The notes: generated from the letters alone by a model not told the origin. A stretch of DNA of 64,000 bases from Prorocentrum cordatum (GCA_963575745.1 CAUYUJ010000898.1:36001-100000); one strand, 5' to 3'. Counted from the first letter of the stretch, positions 29,440-41,379 are shown. Program-made: numbers and translations.

Positions 29440-30020
29440 GGAAAAATACGAAAACACGGTGGCTTAAACGACCCAGAGAGGGGCAAGCGTGAAAACATCT
29501 GGGTTCCAAACGCTCCAGAGCGGGACAAGCGTGAAAGCACATGGGCTCCGAACGCCCCAAAGCGGGACGAACGTGAAAACGCGTGGAATCTTGACGCCCC
29601 AGAGCTGGACGAGCGTGAAAACACATGTCCCTAACTCCCCAGGACGGGAAAAGCATGAAAACCCATAGCTCCTGACGCCCGAGGGAGGGTTAAAGCGTGA
29701 AGACACATGGGTTCCTAACGCCCCAAAGCAGGACAAGCGAGAAACCACGTGGGTCCGGAGCGGGACGAGCGTGAAGACACATGGAAAATACATGGTGTCC
29801 TGACGCCCCAGCGCGGGACAAGCGTGAAAACACGTAGGTTCCTGACGCCCCAGATCTGGGCATGCGTGGAAACATGTGGACCCGAACGCCTCAGAGCGGG
29901 ACAAGCCTGAACGCACCTGGGCCCCTGACGTCCCAGAGCGCGACCAGCGCGAAACCGTTTGGGACTCCCGACGCCCCAGATCGGGACAGGCTTGAAAACA
30001 CGTGGGTCCCTGACGCCCCA
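29440..30020. repeat. Tandem array of ~50-60 bp units
   Basis: About eleven copies of a unit containing GAGCGGGACAAGCGTGAAAA, CACATGGGTTCCTGACGCCC and CCAGAGC. The long minus-strand frame translating as CFHACPALGRQ-type repeats follows from a unit length near a multiple of three and is not called. Confidence 0.85.
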
Positions 30021-30250
30021 GAGGGGGACGGCGTATGCCCCATCCCCCCTTGGCGCCTCCCCCGGCCCGTCCCCGGTCGCGCGCCCTGGCTTGTCCCCGG
30101 CGCGTTCCCGGCCCGTTACGGGGCGCGTCCGTTGCCACGTCCTTTGACGCGTCCCCCGGCGCGCCCCCGAGTGCGCCCCCGGCACCTTCTGTGGCGCGTC
30201 CACGCGCCCTGCGCAGCGTGTCTCGCGCCTTGCCCCGCTTCGGAACTGAG
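30021..30250. repeat. GCGCGTCCCCGGCRCGTCC-type repeat, block 1
   Basis: Imperfect 12-22 bp words of the form GCGCGYCCCCGGC and ACGTCCYYYGGCGCGT. The same type returns at 30655-30965. Confidence 0.7.
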
Positions 30251-30654
30251 TTGGATCTCGAGCTCGAGCTGATTGAGTGCCCCACGCGTTTCGACTGCAG
30301 CCAGCTTTGGGCCAGCTGTGCGCTCGGGCAGCTCGCCCTCGAGATCCAAACCATGTCGGTCCGGTTTCGGATGCCAGCGGCGGCCTGATCCTCCACACGA
30401 TTGAGCACAAGGGAATTCATCGCGCCATGACGCACTTCATTTCGAGCACGGCATTGCACAGCATAATCATGGCACGGTACTTCACGATCGATACCTTCAG
30501 CACTGCAAGAGCCTGTCGCCCAATCAAGCGTCTTGAAAATACAGCTATGCCTCGGTCGATCATGTATGTAAGACAATACAGAAACCGCGTACTTTCAGCG
30601 CACCTTCGAAGTACCTTCAACGAATGTGTCTGACATACCTTCAGAGTACCTCGG
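30251..30654. other. Unassigned sequence between two repeat blocks
   Basis: Mixed-composition DNA without supported coding sequence. Ends with short TACCTTC words at about 30600-30670. Confidence 0.4.
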
Positions 30655-30965
30655 CACACCTTCGGCATACCGTCGGCACGTCCCCCGGCGCGTCGCCTAG
30701 CGCGTTCCCTGGCACGTTCCGTGGCGCGGCCCGCGGCGCGTGCCCCTGGCACGACGCGCGGCGCGCCACCTGGCACGTCCCCTGGCACGTCCACTGGCAC
30801 GTTTCGTGGCGCGCCCCCTTGGTACGTCCCGCGGTGCGTTCTCATGGCACGTTTCCTGGCACGTCCCCTGGCGCGTCCCTTGGGACGTTCCGCGGCGCGA
30901 CCACCTGGCGACGCGTCCCGTGGCACGTTCCTTGGCGCGTCCCCTGGCTCATCGCTGCGGCACTA
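30655..30965. repeat. GGCACGTCCCCTGGCGCGTC repeat, block 2
   Basis: About fifteen copies of a 20-22 bp unit, CTGGCACGTYCCYTGGCGCG, with variants. Ala/Arg/Pro and His/Val/Trp translations are by-products. Confidence 0.85.
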
Positions 30966-31499
30966 CGTGGCACGGCACAGCGCAGCGGAGCACAACACAG
31001 CCCCTGGCACAGTATCATCAGCATCGATATCTTCAGCACTGCCACTTCCCGTCGCCCGAGTGAGGTCATTAGAATCGTTTCCTTGCTTTGCAGCTCTCCC
31101 TCCCGTTCCGGGCTCGTGGGCCGATCATGTTCTAGACAGCGCAGCACTTCAAACAAGTCTGTGGAGGAGTCTCTGACATCATCCACCTGGCGTCTCCGAC
31201 AATGAACATAATCTCACACTATCTCACGGCCTCACCCCCCTCCACTTTGATTTGGAAGCGGCATGCAAAATACAAACAAAAAAACGCTCCCAATCCAGCG
31301 TGGCTGTGCCGATGCCGCCAGGTTCCGAGGTTATCCTTCCGATCCAGGCAGGGAGAAGGAAGGAGGAGGAGGAGGAGGAGGAGAAAGACGAGAACGAAGA
31401 GAAGGACGAGAGGGAAGGATCCGGAAAGAAGTGAAAAAGGATGAGAATGGACGAAAGAGAATAGCGTGTGATTACCGAGTAGGCGTAACTCACCTGGAA
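30966..31499. other. Unassigned sequence with a GGA-rich patch
   Basis: A purine-rich GGAGGAGGAGGAG patch lies at about 31355-31385. No gene or TIR structure seen. Confidence 0.4.
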
Positions 31500-32060
31500 C
31501 GACTAATGCACACAGTGCCAAACTCTTCGCATGCCGAACTACGGTGCCATAATCTTCCAATGCGAAACTCCTGCGGTGCCGAACTCATCTTGTTGCCGAA
31601 CTTCTCCGATGCCATACTCCTCCGGTGCCATACCCCTCCAGTGCGAAACTCCTGCGGTGTCATACTCCTCTGGTGCCATACTCCTCCAGTGCGAAACTCC
31701 TGCGGTACCTAACTCATCCGGTGCCTAACCCATCCGGTGCCTAACTCATCTGGTGCCTAACCTAACTCATCCGGTGCCTAACTCATCCGGGGCCTAGCTC
31801 CTCCGGAGCCTAACTCGTCCAATGCCTCACTCATCCTGTGCCTAACTCATCTGGTACCTCATCTGGTGCCTCATTCATTCGACTCCTACCCCATCTGATG
31901 CCTGACTCATCCGGTGCCTACCTCATCCTGTGCCGAATTAATATGGTGTCTCATTCATCCGGGTTAACTCACTCGTCTGGTGACTGACTCCTCCGGGCTA
32001 ACTCATCTGGTGACTAAGTCATCCAGTCTAATTTATCCGGTCGCGGTTCACCCGAATGAG
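31500..32060. repeat. ACTCATCCGGTGCC short tandem repeat, locus 2
   Basis: Same unit as at 25755-26310. It begins as GCGAAACTCCTGCGGTGCC and ACTCCTCCGGTGCCA forms and changes to CTAACTCATCCGGTGCC. Confidence 0.9.
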
Positions 32061-32379
32061 TCGGAGCGGATGAGACGCCATCGGATGAATCAGCCAGTCC
32101 CCGTATGCCTCCTACATCGCGGTGACTACACACCCCCTGGCGGCCCTCCTTAGGGGTGCCTAAGTGCTTCGCCTGCTACATCGCCATGATCATGGGGCTC
32201 TGAAAAGGGAGGCGTCGGAGGTGGAAACACACTCACACACACTCTCCTCGCTCGAGACATCCGCAAAATCTGGGCGACAAGTGAGATGCCTGCTAAATCG
32301 ATGCGACCATGAGCCGCAGGTGCAAGATCACTCGACACGGAGGTCTCCACAAGTGCATGCGATGTCCTGGCACTGCCTG

Positions 32380-32575
32380 CTACGAGCCGTCGACGGTGGC
32401 GGCGGCGGAAGGCGGCCTCCGCAGCTCGACCAGGATCTCCTTGCGCTCGGCGCCGCAGCGTCGCAGCGCCGACCGCAGCTCGAGCAGGTCCGCAAGCTGC
32501 AGCGTCTGGCAGACAGCCACCTCCGCGCGCGCGCGATGGGGAGGGAGGCGTGGGGGTGGAGGACTACGATGACGA
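32380..32575 (-). CDS. Possible terminal exon, unrecognised protein
   Basis: Minus-strand frame reading RARAEVAVCQTLQLADLLEL, RSALRRCGAERKEILVELRR and PPSAAATVDGS before a TAG at 32380. Helical, well-mixed composition with no repeat. A (CCT)n tract (32588-32650) lies directly upstream in minus sense and would be intronic. No motif recognised and the acceptor is not fixed. Confidence 0.4.
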
Positions 32576-32587
32576 TCCTCGATCCTC

Positions 32588-32650
32588 ATCCTCCTCCTCC
32601 TCCTCCTCCTCCCCCTCCTCCTCCTCCTCCTCCTCCTCCTCCTCCTCGCT
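32588..32650. repeat. (CCT)n tract
   Basis: Plus-strand CCT trinucleotides beside the possible exon at 32380-32575. Confidence 0.9.
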
Positions 32651-33359
32651 CTAACTATGGCGTGAGACCACGCTCTGACATGTGACGACGCTCCAGACAG
32701 CGCAGGGCATCATGTCGCGCTCTTAGTGTGCCAGGGGGCACGGAGGCGCCGCCGTTGCCGTCGTCGTCGTCGTCGTCGCCCTCGTCGCCCTCGTCGTCGT
32801 GGCCTGGCGAGTCAATGCGGCGACGGGGGACTTTTCGACGCTGTGATTTTACATAGGCACGGGAGCTTCTCGCATACGTTTGCGGGCAATCGAGTTTTTT
32901 TACACGTGGTGCTTTGCGGGAGCGGCTGGCGTAAGCCACGGAGCAGGGTCGCTGCATCGTGCGTAAAACCGTTCGACCTAATTCTTCAATGTTTTAACGA
33001 TATCGGCCATTGCCGGCCCCACCCCTCCCCACCCCAAGTAACGTCACGTTTCGCGCCGGCGCCGTCTGGGACTGCTTAAGAATAGCCGTAGACAGCTTGG
33101 ACAGCAGATACCGGAGGGGATCTGCTACGGCTGAGCGCGCATACCTGTAAGTATCTGCTACGGCAGAGTGTTTCCCTTTTCCTCCTCTTCCTCCTCCTCG
33201 TCCTCATCGTCGGCGTCATCGTCGCAGCGTTCCTCCTTCACTCATCCTCGTCTTCTTCATTATACTGCAAGGTGCTTCGCGTAAGAGAGGGAGAGCGAGG
33301 CAGCCAGCCGGGCCAGGCCGAAACGACTTGTTTGACTACACTGCTGCTATCGATTCGAG
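32651..33359. other. Unassigned sequence
   Basis: A (GTC)n patch at 32757-32800 and a short CTTCCTCCTC patch near 33180. No gene supported. Confidence 0.4.
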
Positions 33360-34270
33360 CTCTTGGGTGTGAGTGTGTGCGTGTTGTGCGTGTGTTGTGT
33401 GTGCTGTGTGCGTTGTGTGTTGTTGTGTCCGTGTGTTTATGGTTGTGCCTGTGTTTGCGTTTGTGTTTGTGCTTGTGTTTGTGATTGTGGTTGTGTTTGT
33501 GTTTGCGCTTGTGTTAGTGGTTGTGTTTGTGCATGTGTTTGCGTTCGCGTTTGTGATCGTGTTTTTAGTTGCGTGTGTGTTTGCGATTGTGTTTGTGTTT
33601 GTATTTGTGTGTGTGCGTGTGCGTGTGTGTGTGCGTGTGCGTGTGTGTCTGGGTGTGCGTGTGTGCGTGTGCGTGTGTGTGCGTGTGTGTGTGTGCGTGC
33701 ATGTTAGCGTGTGTGTGTGTGTGCGCGTGTGTGCGTGTGTGCGTGCGTATCTGTGTTTGTGTCTGTGTGTGTTTGTGTGTGTGTCCGTGTGTGTCTGTGT
33801 GTGTGTCTGGGTGTGTCTGTGTGTGCGTGTCTGTGTGTTGGCGTGTGTGTGTGTGTGTGCGTGGGTGTCCGTGTGTGTCTGTGTGTGTGGCTGGGTGTGT
33901 GTGTGTGTGACTGTGTGTGTCTATGCCTGTGTGTGTGTCTGTGTGTGCCTGTGTGTGTCTTTGTGTGTGTGTCTCTGTGTGTGTCTGTGTATGTCTGTGT
34001 GTGCCTGTGTGTGTGTCTGTGTGTCTGTGTGCGTGTCTTTGTGTGTTTGTGTGTATCTGTGTGTGTGTGTGTCTGTGTGCGTGTGTCTGTGTGTGTCTCT
34101 GTATGCGTCTGTGTGTCTGTGTGTCTGTGTGTGTCTGTGTGTGTTTGCGTGTGTGTCTGTCTGTGTGGCTTTGTGTGCCTGTGTGCGTTTCTGTGTGTGT
34201 CGTTTTGTGTGCGTGTGTGTCTTTGAGTCTGCGTGTCTGTGTGTGTGTCTGTGTGTGTCTGTGTGCGTCC
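33360..34270. repeat. (GT)n-rich compound microsatellite
   Basis: Over 0.9 kb of GTGTGTCT/GTGTGC/GTTTGT words. Cys/Val and Thr/His translations hundreds of residues long are artefacts. A shorter (CG/TG)n patch follows at about 34545-34628. Confidence 0.95.
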
Positions 34271-35437
34271 TGTGTCCCCGAGACCGTTCGTTGACAGGTC
34301 ATCTTTCATTCCGCCCGCGTCTGTAGTATGCCCCCTCCTTTACGTCCTAGCGCTACGTCCTCGTTGGGAGGCCCACCGTTGGGCAGCGTGTCACCTCCTC
34401 GCCATCCATGCTCGGATGTCTTGCTGCCGATGGCGCTTCGGAATCTGCTGAGATTCCCCCGAGAGCCTAGCCGCAGGCGCCGCGGTTCCAACCTTTCTTC
34501 GCCTCCACGCTGCGCGCAAGGCTGCGACCGGCAAAGAATGTGCGTGGTTGCGCGCGTGTGTGTGTATGCGCGCACGCGTGCGCGCGCGTGTGCGCTCGCG
34601 CGCGGGCGCGCGTGGGCGCGCGTGCGTTTCAGAACCAAGCTTTGTCTGTCCAAACGGCCACAAGAATGTCCTACAAGACCTTCAGAGCACAACGCGAGTC
34701 AGTTGAGCCCAAGGAAACCCCAGACTTGTGATCGGGAGAAGGCGGCAGCCAACATGCACCGCCAAGGATACACTGAAGACTCAAATATCGTAAAAAGACG
34801 CCAGGTATTTCAGCAGACTTCTTGCGGAACGCCTGGGGGAAGTTCACTGGCGCTTAGACTGCAGTCCCCTCACCACTCGCAAAGAGAAGGGACACCGCTG
34901 TCACAGTTCGAGCCAAAGTGCAACAGTATACATGTGCGCTGACACTGTCGCGACGTTGACGGGCACTTACAAATACTGTGGGAAGGATCTGGGCGAAACA
35001 AAGCAGAATCGTCCCGACGCTCCAAAATGGCCTCCAAGATGGCTCATGGTTCATGGTTCATGGTAGCCGCCGACATACCTCCGAGAGAAACCCTAAGACA
35101 GCCACAAGATGGCTCGAAATGCATTCGGAGCCCCCCCAGGGCCCATTCAAAAGTCCGAACATGTTCCCAAACCTGTAGGGCAGTAATGATGTTTCCATTC
35201 TCGCCTTGTCGCCTCCGATGGCAAGAGCCTTAAAAGGAGCCCAAGAGGGCCCAAATGCGGCCTAAGAGAGGCCCCCACGAGGCCCACAAGAGGCACCAAC
35301 AGGGCCCCACGAGGCAACTCTTCGGCCTTCGACGTACGACGGCGACGATGAAAGAGTGGAGGGGAGTGCAGGGGGTAGGGGCGGGGGCGAAGAGGCAGGG
35401 GAAGAGGGGGAGGTGGAGCAAGCGTGGGGAGGTGGGG
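34271..35437. other. Unassigned sequence
   Basis: Mixed composition. A few AAGAGGCCC words at 35230-35320 match the repeat field at 43.7-45.4 kb. No coding or RNA feature that I can support. Confidence 0.4.
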
Positions 35438-35585
35438 TGACTGCCCGCCAGACCACCTTAACCCAACCCGAAGACCCAAAGTTCGAGTCGGGGGGGTACG
35501 GGCTTCCTATATGTGTTCTTCAGTGTTCCCCGACCCCCCACACACTGGGAATGGAGGGCAAATTGGGCAGACTGGTGGGTGGTGA
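35438..35585. mobile_element. Introner-family A TIR element, copy 3
   Basis: TIRs TGACTGCCCGCCAGACCACC with the inner arm TTAACCCAACCCGAAGACCC on the left; GGGCAGACTGGTGGGTGGTGA on the right, where the inner mirrored arm has been lost. The central ATGTGTTCTTCAGTGTTCCC, CGACCCCCCACACACTGGGA and ATGGAGGGCAAATTG match the copy at 22388-22560. About 148 bp, shorter than the 173-177 bp of the other two. TSD not clear. Whether it is spliced cannot be told, as the expected GC donor is absent. Confidence 0.7.
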
Positions 35586-35754
35586 GGTGGGAGAGGGGAC
35601 AGACGGAAGACGACAGGCGCCAAGCACAGAAGGCAAGCAGCCGCCCCAGGAGAAACACCGCGGCGGGGGCCACCAGGCGAGCCGCTCCTTCGTCCACAAA
35701 GTCAACCAGGGGCGCGGCCTGTCCAGGTGGGACAAGGATGAGAGGCGGGCACAA

Positions 35755-36060
35755 AGGAGGAGGAGGAGGAGGAGGAGGAGGAGGAGGAGGAGGAGGAGGA
35801 GGAGGAGGAGGAGGAGGGAGGAGGAGGAGGACCAGGAGGAGAACCAGGAGGAGGAGGAGAGGAGGAGGAGGAGGAGGAGGAGGAGAGAGAGGAGAGGAGG
35901 AGGGAGGAGGAGGAGGGAGGACGGAGGAGGAGGAGGAGGAGGAGGAAAGGGAGGAGGAGGACCAGGAGGAGGAGGAGGAAAAGCCGGAGGAGAGGAGGAG
36001 GGGGGAGAGGCGGAGGCGGAGGCCCAGGCAGGGGAGGCGCAGGCGGAGGCGGAGGCCTTC
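35755..36060. repeat. (GGA)n tract
   Basis: About 300 bp of GGA trinucleotides on the plus strand, the opposite polarity to nearly every other such tract in the window. Glu/Arg/Gly translations are artefacts. Confidence 0.95.
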
Positions 36061-37285
36061 CCACGTGCCCCTCCCCGTCCTCTCCCTCTCCTCCTCTCCT
36101 CACCAGCAGGGTGCGTATCCGCTCCTGCTCCTCCTCCCGCTGGGCCCCTCCTGGCCCCGACGACGACGACCACGACCACAAGTGCGACCACGATCGCGAC
36201 CACGGACACAGCCAATGCCATGACAAGGACGACGACGACGACGACGACGCCAGCGGCGACGACAACGGCGACGTCGGCGGCGGCTGCGGCGACGACGATT
36301 GGCCTGCGCCGGCTCGGTCTGCCGACGCCGCGCGGGCTCGGGCCACAGGCCACGGCGGCGCGGGCCGCTGGCCGCGAGGGCGGAGATGCAGCTCTGCACC
36401 TCGCGCCCAGGCAGCGGGGGAGAGGAGGATCCGAGGCCTGGGGGTCGCGAGCGGCGTGATGTATGGGGGACCTCCTGGAAGGAACGCGACGGAGCGAGAG
36501 GGGGGCAAGACATCTGGGGGTCGGGGGAAGGGCGAAATCTGGGGACCGAGGCCTAGGGGCATCTGGGGATATCTGGGAGTCGAGGCCTGGGGGTCGAAAA
36601 GCGGGGTATACTTGGGGGACCTCCTGGAGGGAAAACGACGGGGCGGGGGGGCACAAGCCAGGTCGAAGAGAGGGTCCTCCTCCCCTCCTCCCCCTCTTCG
36701 GGGACAGAGAGGGGGGGAAGGGGGGGGAGGAGGAAAACGGAGGAGGGGGAGGAGGTGGAGGACGATCAGCAGCATCAAGAGGAAGGGAGGGGGCCTCACC
36801 AGGGGAAGGGAAGGAAGAGATGGAACATCACCAACAGGACGAAGAGGAGGGAGCAGGAGGTGGTAGGGAAGGGGGAGGAGGAAGAGGAGGAAGAGGAGGA
36901 ATGGGAGGGGCCCCAGAGGGGGGAGGGGGAGGGGGGAGGAGGGGGAGGAGGATCATAATAACCCAACATAGATCAGCGATGTTGCAGTACGCCCTCCCGT
37001 CCAAGGTCCCCTCCTCAAACGTCCCTAGAAGCTTTCCTCTTCACTGCGAGAAGCGCTCCCCGTGAAAGGCCAAAGCGATTCGGCCTGCCATACTGGACAG
37101 GGCTCGGCTTTGAAAAGGAACTATCTTGCATCCTGCTGGCGTGCAATCAGGGATGCGAGCGACTGTAAGTATAGTTGAACGAGGTGTCCTGCGATATATC
37201 GCTTCCTAAAAAAGACCGCGCCTCGACTGAGCAACGTGTGCACAAGTTTACGCGTGTGGTCATTAACTCTCAGGAAGTCTAACGC
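36061..37285. other. GC-rich and purine-rich sequence, no gene supported
   Basis: An (ACG/CGA)n patch at about 36155-36290, a loose duplication of a block with GGGGGACCTCCTGGARGGAA at about 36466 and 36610, and GGAGGAGG-rich DNA at 36700-36955. A possible short exon at 36300-36415 on the minus strand was too ambiguous to call. Confidence 0.4.
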
Positions 37286-37465
37286 TACAGTCGGGGCCCT
37301 GAAGAAGGAACCCTTTTCGTTGGGGAGGGGGTCCGCGTTCCTTATGTGTTTCGCAGCTTGCCTCAGGTTTTCCTTATGTGTTCGATCGGAAATCGAATTT
37401 TAACTCATGGAAAAAAGGGGCCTCGTTCCTTATATTGGGCTCCTTAGGTCAAGCCCCCGACTGTA
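37286..37465 (+). mobile_element. Tc1/mariner-like MITE, left copy of inverted pair
   Basis: Element 37288-37463 flanked by TA at 37286-37287 and 37464-37465. Termini CAGTCGGGGCC and GCCCCCGACTG form a short TIR. CAGT-type ends with a TA target duplication are the signature of Tc1/mariner (Stowaway-like) elements. The body reads GAAGAAGGAACCCTTTTCGT, GTTGGGGAGGGG, CAGCTTGCCTCAGGTTTTCC and AAAAAAGGGGCCTCGTTCCT. No ORF. About nine in ten bases match the reverse complement of 37669-37845. Confidence 0.85.
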
Positions 37466-37666
37466 AAGCTCCATTTCGAAAGGCGCCGCACTGCAACAGT
37501 GCAGTGACACATGCGCGTGTGGCGCAGAGGGAAGAAGCAACAGTTTGAACGGTCAGCCATTCCATCCTCGAAGCTGCTGCGCTGCGAAAACGACGGTGCG
37601 CGGCGCCAGATCGAGAGCCACGGCTTGAACAAAGATCTCCCCCCCTAGGGGGGCCCATGCGAACCC
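37466..37666. other. Spacer between the inverted MITEs
   Basis: About 200 bp with local dyads (GCACTGCAACAGTGC; CCCCCCCTAGGGGGG). No coding or RNA gene recognised. It could be host DNA between two insertions or the unique centre of one foldback element. Confidence 0.6.
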
Positions 37667-37847
37667 TACAGTCGGGGCGTTGACCTAAGGAACCCTAAAT
37701 AAGGAACGAGGCCCCTTTTTTACCATAAGTTGAACTTCGATTTCATATCGAAAACCTAAGGAAAACCTGAGGCAAGCTGTGAAACAATTAAGGAACGCGG
37801 AGCCCCTCCCCAACGAAAAGGGTTCCTTCTTCAGGGCCCCGACTGTA
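37667..37847 (-). mobile_element. Tc1/mariner-like MITE, right copy of inverted pair
   Basis: Element 37669-37845 in the opposite orientation to 37288-37463, again flanked by TA (37667-37668 and 37846-37847), with termini CAGTCGGGGCG and GGGCCCCGACTG. Each copy keeps its own TA pair, which favours two independent insertions over a single foldback unit. Confidence 0.85.
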
Positions 37848-39114
37848 CCCCTCCCCCTCAGAAATCGTGGGGGGTAGGGGTAGGGTTCGCATGTGGCCCC
37901 CTAGCAAAGTTCAAGCTTCTGCTTCTCAAGTGTGAAGAAGCCTCTGGCGAAACGCTCGGCCCGCCCCACCGACACTCCCAGGGGGGTGCGGCAGGGAGAG
38001 GCGGTTTACAAGGCAAACGGAAGGAGCACATAGCAGGAGGACGACGACGATGACGACGTGGACGAGGAGAAGAAGAAGGCACAAGCATGCAGATGAGGTG
38101 GCAAAAGTAAGGCAGAGGAGGAAGGGCAAGGCCACTCCTGCTACGCGCGTGAGCGATCTCCCCTCCTCCTGCTCCACCCCTTTCCCGATCCAACCCCTCC
38201 TCCCTCATCCCCAGACGCCCCATGCCCAACCCCTCCGAGCCAGCCTGAACAAAACGCTAGCCGTCTTCAAACAAAACTTGCAAGGATGTCTCCCCGTCGA
38301 AGGTTTTTGTATGCTTCCCATCGCTCTCCCCCCTCGCCTCTGGCATGGGCCTTTGGCACGCCAGCCCGCAATGCAAAAGTGTTTTGCACACGAGTATGGA
38401 AATACGGTTTAGCTGTCTGACCGTCGCCGTATTAATTGGTGCCTCGGTTCGATATGTGATCGGGTTGAGGCGGCTGTGGCGCGCGGGCGTTTGTGATTTT
38501 CGAGGTAAGAGATACTTGTGCCCGTCAGGAGGACTCCTTGGGGCCTTTGGGGGACCTTTGGGGGGCCTTTGGGTGGCTCTTGTGGGCCTCTTGGGGCCTC
38601 CTCGGGGCCTGCTGGTGGTCTCGGATGCGAGAGACAGGGAGATAAAGAGACACCGACAAACTTATATCGGACTCACTTCTAGAATACTCATTTACATAGT
38701 GCTCGCTTCCGTTCTGAGGTCCGCAAGGGACCGCACATGCTCGCACATGCCCCGCAGTCGCATGCACATGCCCATGCAACCCTAGAAGAGTCTCAACAAC
38801 ATCGCCGCACACGTGCGCACATGCCACATAGTCCAAGGCAGAGTCGGATGCACAGTCTGGACAAACTCCAAAAGTATAACAGCACATGCCCGCAAATCCC
38901 GAAGAGTCGAAGATCCGGGTGGGGGACAGAGAAACAACTTGGGAGGAAAAAGGACAGATGAGAGAGGAACGAGGGAAGGAGCAAGGACAACGAGGGAGAC
39001 GGATGTCGCTGGCTTTCGAGCAGCAACGCGATACCCAAGTAAGGGACGTGGCAGGCGACAGCACCAATCGAACAAATGGATGTGGCCAGCGCTGGGATGA
39101 TGTATCACGCGAGG
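37848..39114. other. Unassigned sequence with short repeats
   Basis: GGGGCCTTTGGGGG words at 38530-38625 and GCACATGCCC words at 38735-38895. The rest has mixed composition without a gene. Confidence 0.4.
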
Positions 39115-40310
39115 ATGCATCAGGCGAAACGGTCCTGACCGCCTCAGCTCAGGGCATCTCGGAACCCAGGGTTACGAGGATCTCTCAAGCGAAAATGGCT
39201 GGACCACAACAGCTCAGGGCATCTCGGAACTGGACATCTCCGAAGTCAGAGATGCTTGGATGTCTCAGGCGAAAGTGGCAGTCCCTTCATGGGGCAGGGC
39301 ACATCCGAGGTCAGAGTTGCGAGGATATCTCACGCGAAACTGGCCTGACCATTTCAGCTGAGGGAATCTCGGAACCAAGAGTTGCGAAGATGTCCCAGGC
39401 GAAACTGGCCTGACACCTCAGTTCAGGGCATCTCCGAAGTCAGAATTGCGAAGATGTCTCAGGCGAAAGTGGCCCGACCACCATGGGGCAGGGCATCTCC
39501 GAGATCAGAGTTGAGAGGATATCTCAAGCGAAAGTGGCCCGACCACCATGGGGCAGGGCATCTCCGAGATCAGAGTTGCGAGGATGTCTCAGGACAAGGT
39601 GGCCTGACCACCTCAGCTCAGGGCATCTCCGAGGTCAGAGTTGCGAGGATGTCTCAGACAAAAGGGCTGGACAATCATGGGGAAAGGCGTCTCCGAGGTC
39701 AGAGTTGCGAGGATGTCTCAGGCCGAAGTGAACTGACCACCTGAGCTCAGGGCACATCGGAACCCAGAGTTGCGATGTCTCAGGCGTAAGTGGCGACCAC
39801 CATGGGGCAGGGCATCTCCAAAGTAAGATTTGCGAGGATGTCTCAGGCGTAAGTGGCCTGACCACCTCAGCTCGGGGCATCTCCGAGGTCAGATTTGCGA
39901 GGATGTCTCAGGCCAAAGTGACCTGACCACCTGAGCACAGGGCACATCGGAACCCAGAGTAGTGAGGATGCGTCAGGCGAAAGTGTCCAGACCACCTGAG
40001 CTCAGGGCATCCTGGAACCCAGAGTTGCGAGGATGCTCAAGGGGAAGTGGCTGGACCACCATGGGGCAAGGCATCTCCGAGGTCAGATTTGCGAAGATGT
40101 CTCAGGCGAAACTGGCCTGACGACCTGAGCTCAGGGCATCTCCGAGATCAGAGTTGAAAGGATATCTCAAGCGAAAGTGGCCCGACCACCATGGGGCAGG
40201 GCATCTCCGAGATCAGAGTTGCGAGGATGTCTCCGGACAAGGTGGCCTGACCACCTCAGCTCAGGGCATTTCCGAGGTCAGAGTTGCGAGGGTCTCTCAA
40301 GCGAAAACGG
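39115..40310. repeat. Tandem array of ~65-85 bp units
   Basis: About fifteen copies of a unit containing GAGGTCAGAGTTGCGAGGAT, GTCTCAGGCGAAAGTGGCC, TGACCACCTCAGCTCAGGGC or CCATGGGGCAGGGC, and ATCTCCGA. Ser/Glu/Leu/Arg repeat proteins in the plus frames come from the unit. Confidence 0.9.
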
Positions 40311-40630
40311 CTGGCTCACTGCTCCGGCGTCCCGCTCATGGCGGCGAACTCGGGCAGCGCAGGCGCTGCGCGCGCCTGCGCAGGGGGTGAGCGGGGCGCT
40401 GGATGAATCGGGGTCGCTCCCAGCCTGGCCGGCCCCGGCATTCTTGCACATCCCGCACATGCCCCGCACGGAATTTGCGCAGGCCGAACTTGTCGGTGGC
40501 CGACCCAGACAAGCGGTCATGCTGTGCAGATGGCGGACGGCCCTGTGGGTCCCCACGAAGTCTATGCGGGACTTCTTGAATGCCGCTGTCGGGCCGGAAC
40601 ACTTAAGAATCGCATCGTGGAACCCAGAAC
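40311..40630. other. Unassigned insert inside a repeat field
   Basis: Non-repetitive GC-rich segment between the array at 39115-40310 and diverged units at 40630-40985. It might be an insertion, but no TIR, TSD or poly(A) was found. No frame is convincing. Confidence 0.35.
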
Positions 40631-40985
40631 CATGAGGATGTCCCAGGCAAATCCGGGCAGATCGCCTCAAATCAAACCATCTCAGAGCCCCGAACTCCGA
40701 TGGTGTCTCACGCGAAACGGGCTGGGCCACTTCAATAATCGCACCCTGGAACCCAGACTTCGGGGATTTCCCAAGCGAAACGGGCCAGATCAAATCAAGC
40801 CAGGGCATCGGTTCCCGCTGTTCTCGGAGCCCAAAATGTCGAGGACGCCTCACGCAAAACGGGCCGGAGCACGTCGAGAATCGCAGATTGGAACCCACAC
40901 CTCTATGGATATCCCAAGCGAAGCGGGGCAAATCACCTCAAGCCAAAACATTTCGTAGCCGTGAGTTCTGAGGACGCTCCACGCG
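40631..40985. repeat. Diverged copies of the 39-40 kb unit
   Basis: Four to five weaker copies recognised by GGAACCCAGA, ATCTCCCAAGCGAAACGGG-like words and TCAAATCAAGCCA. Lower identity than the main array, so an older flank. Confidence 0.65.
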
Positions 40986-41379
40986 AGACGGGCCTCCTCT
41001 TCCTCGACCTCATTCTCTTCTCCCTCTCTTTGGATGCTCTTCGCCACCATGCCGTCCGAGATGCGAGTTGCGAGCGCCTGCTCCCCCTCGTCCTCTTCCA
41101 TGTCCGCCCCCTCCTACTCTCCTCCCCCTCCGTCTGATTCCCTCCCCCGGCCAAGCCGAACAGGCGCTCGCGAAAGAGATTTTGACAGGGCACACCAACA
41201 AGCTCTGCACGGCCACTGGACGACCACACAAGGTGAAGCACATAGGCGTGAACCGCTTCCATCAGCAGTGGGCGGGCCAAACGCGCAAGCTCTCTCAGCA
41301 TGAACGGCACAGGATCCCGTCATGGCCGCAAGAAGATCTGACACGAAGCACGGGAAGCTCTTCTATGGATCCCAAGCAA

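Noticed and set aside
33360-34290. Cys/Val-rich and Thr/His-rich ORFs of 200-317 codons
   Set aside because: Products of (GT)n repeat. No start context, domain or amino-acid variety.
37466-37666. tRNA-like hairpins in the spacer between MITEs
   Set aside because: No consistent cloverleaf, T-loop GTTCRA motif or 7-bp acceptor stem could be fitted.
39115-40310. CRISPR-like array
   Set aside because: Whole unit repeats, with no alternation of identical repeats and unique spacers, and the context is eukaryotic.
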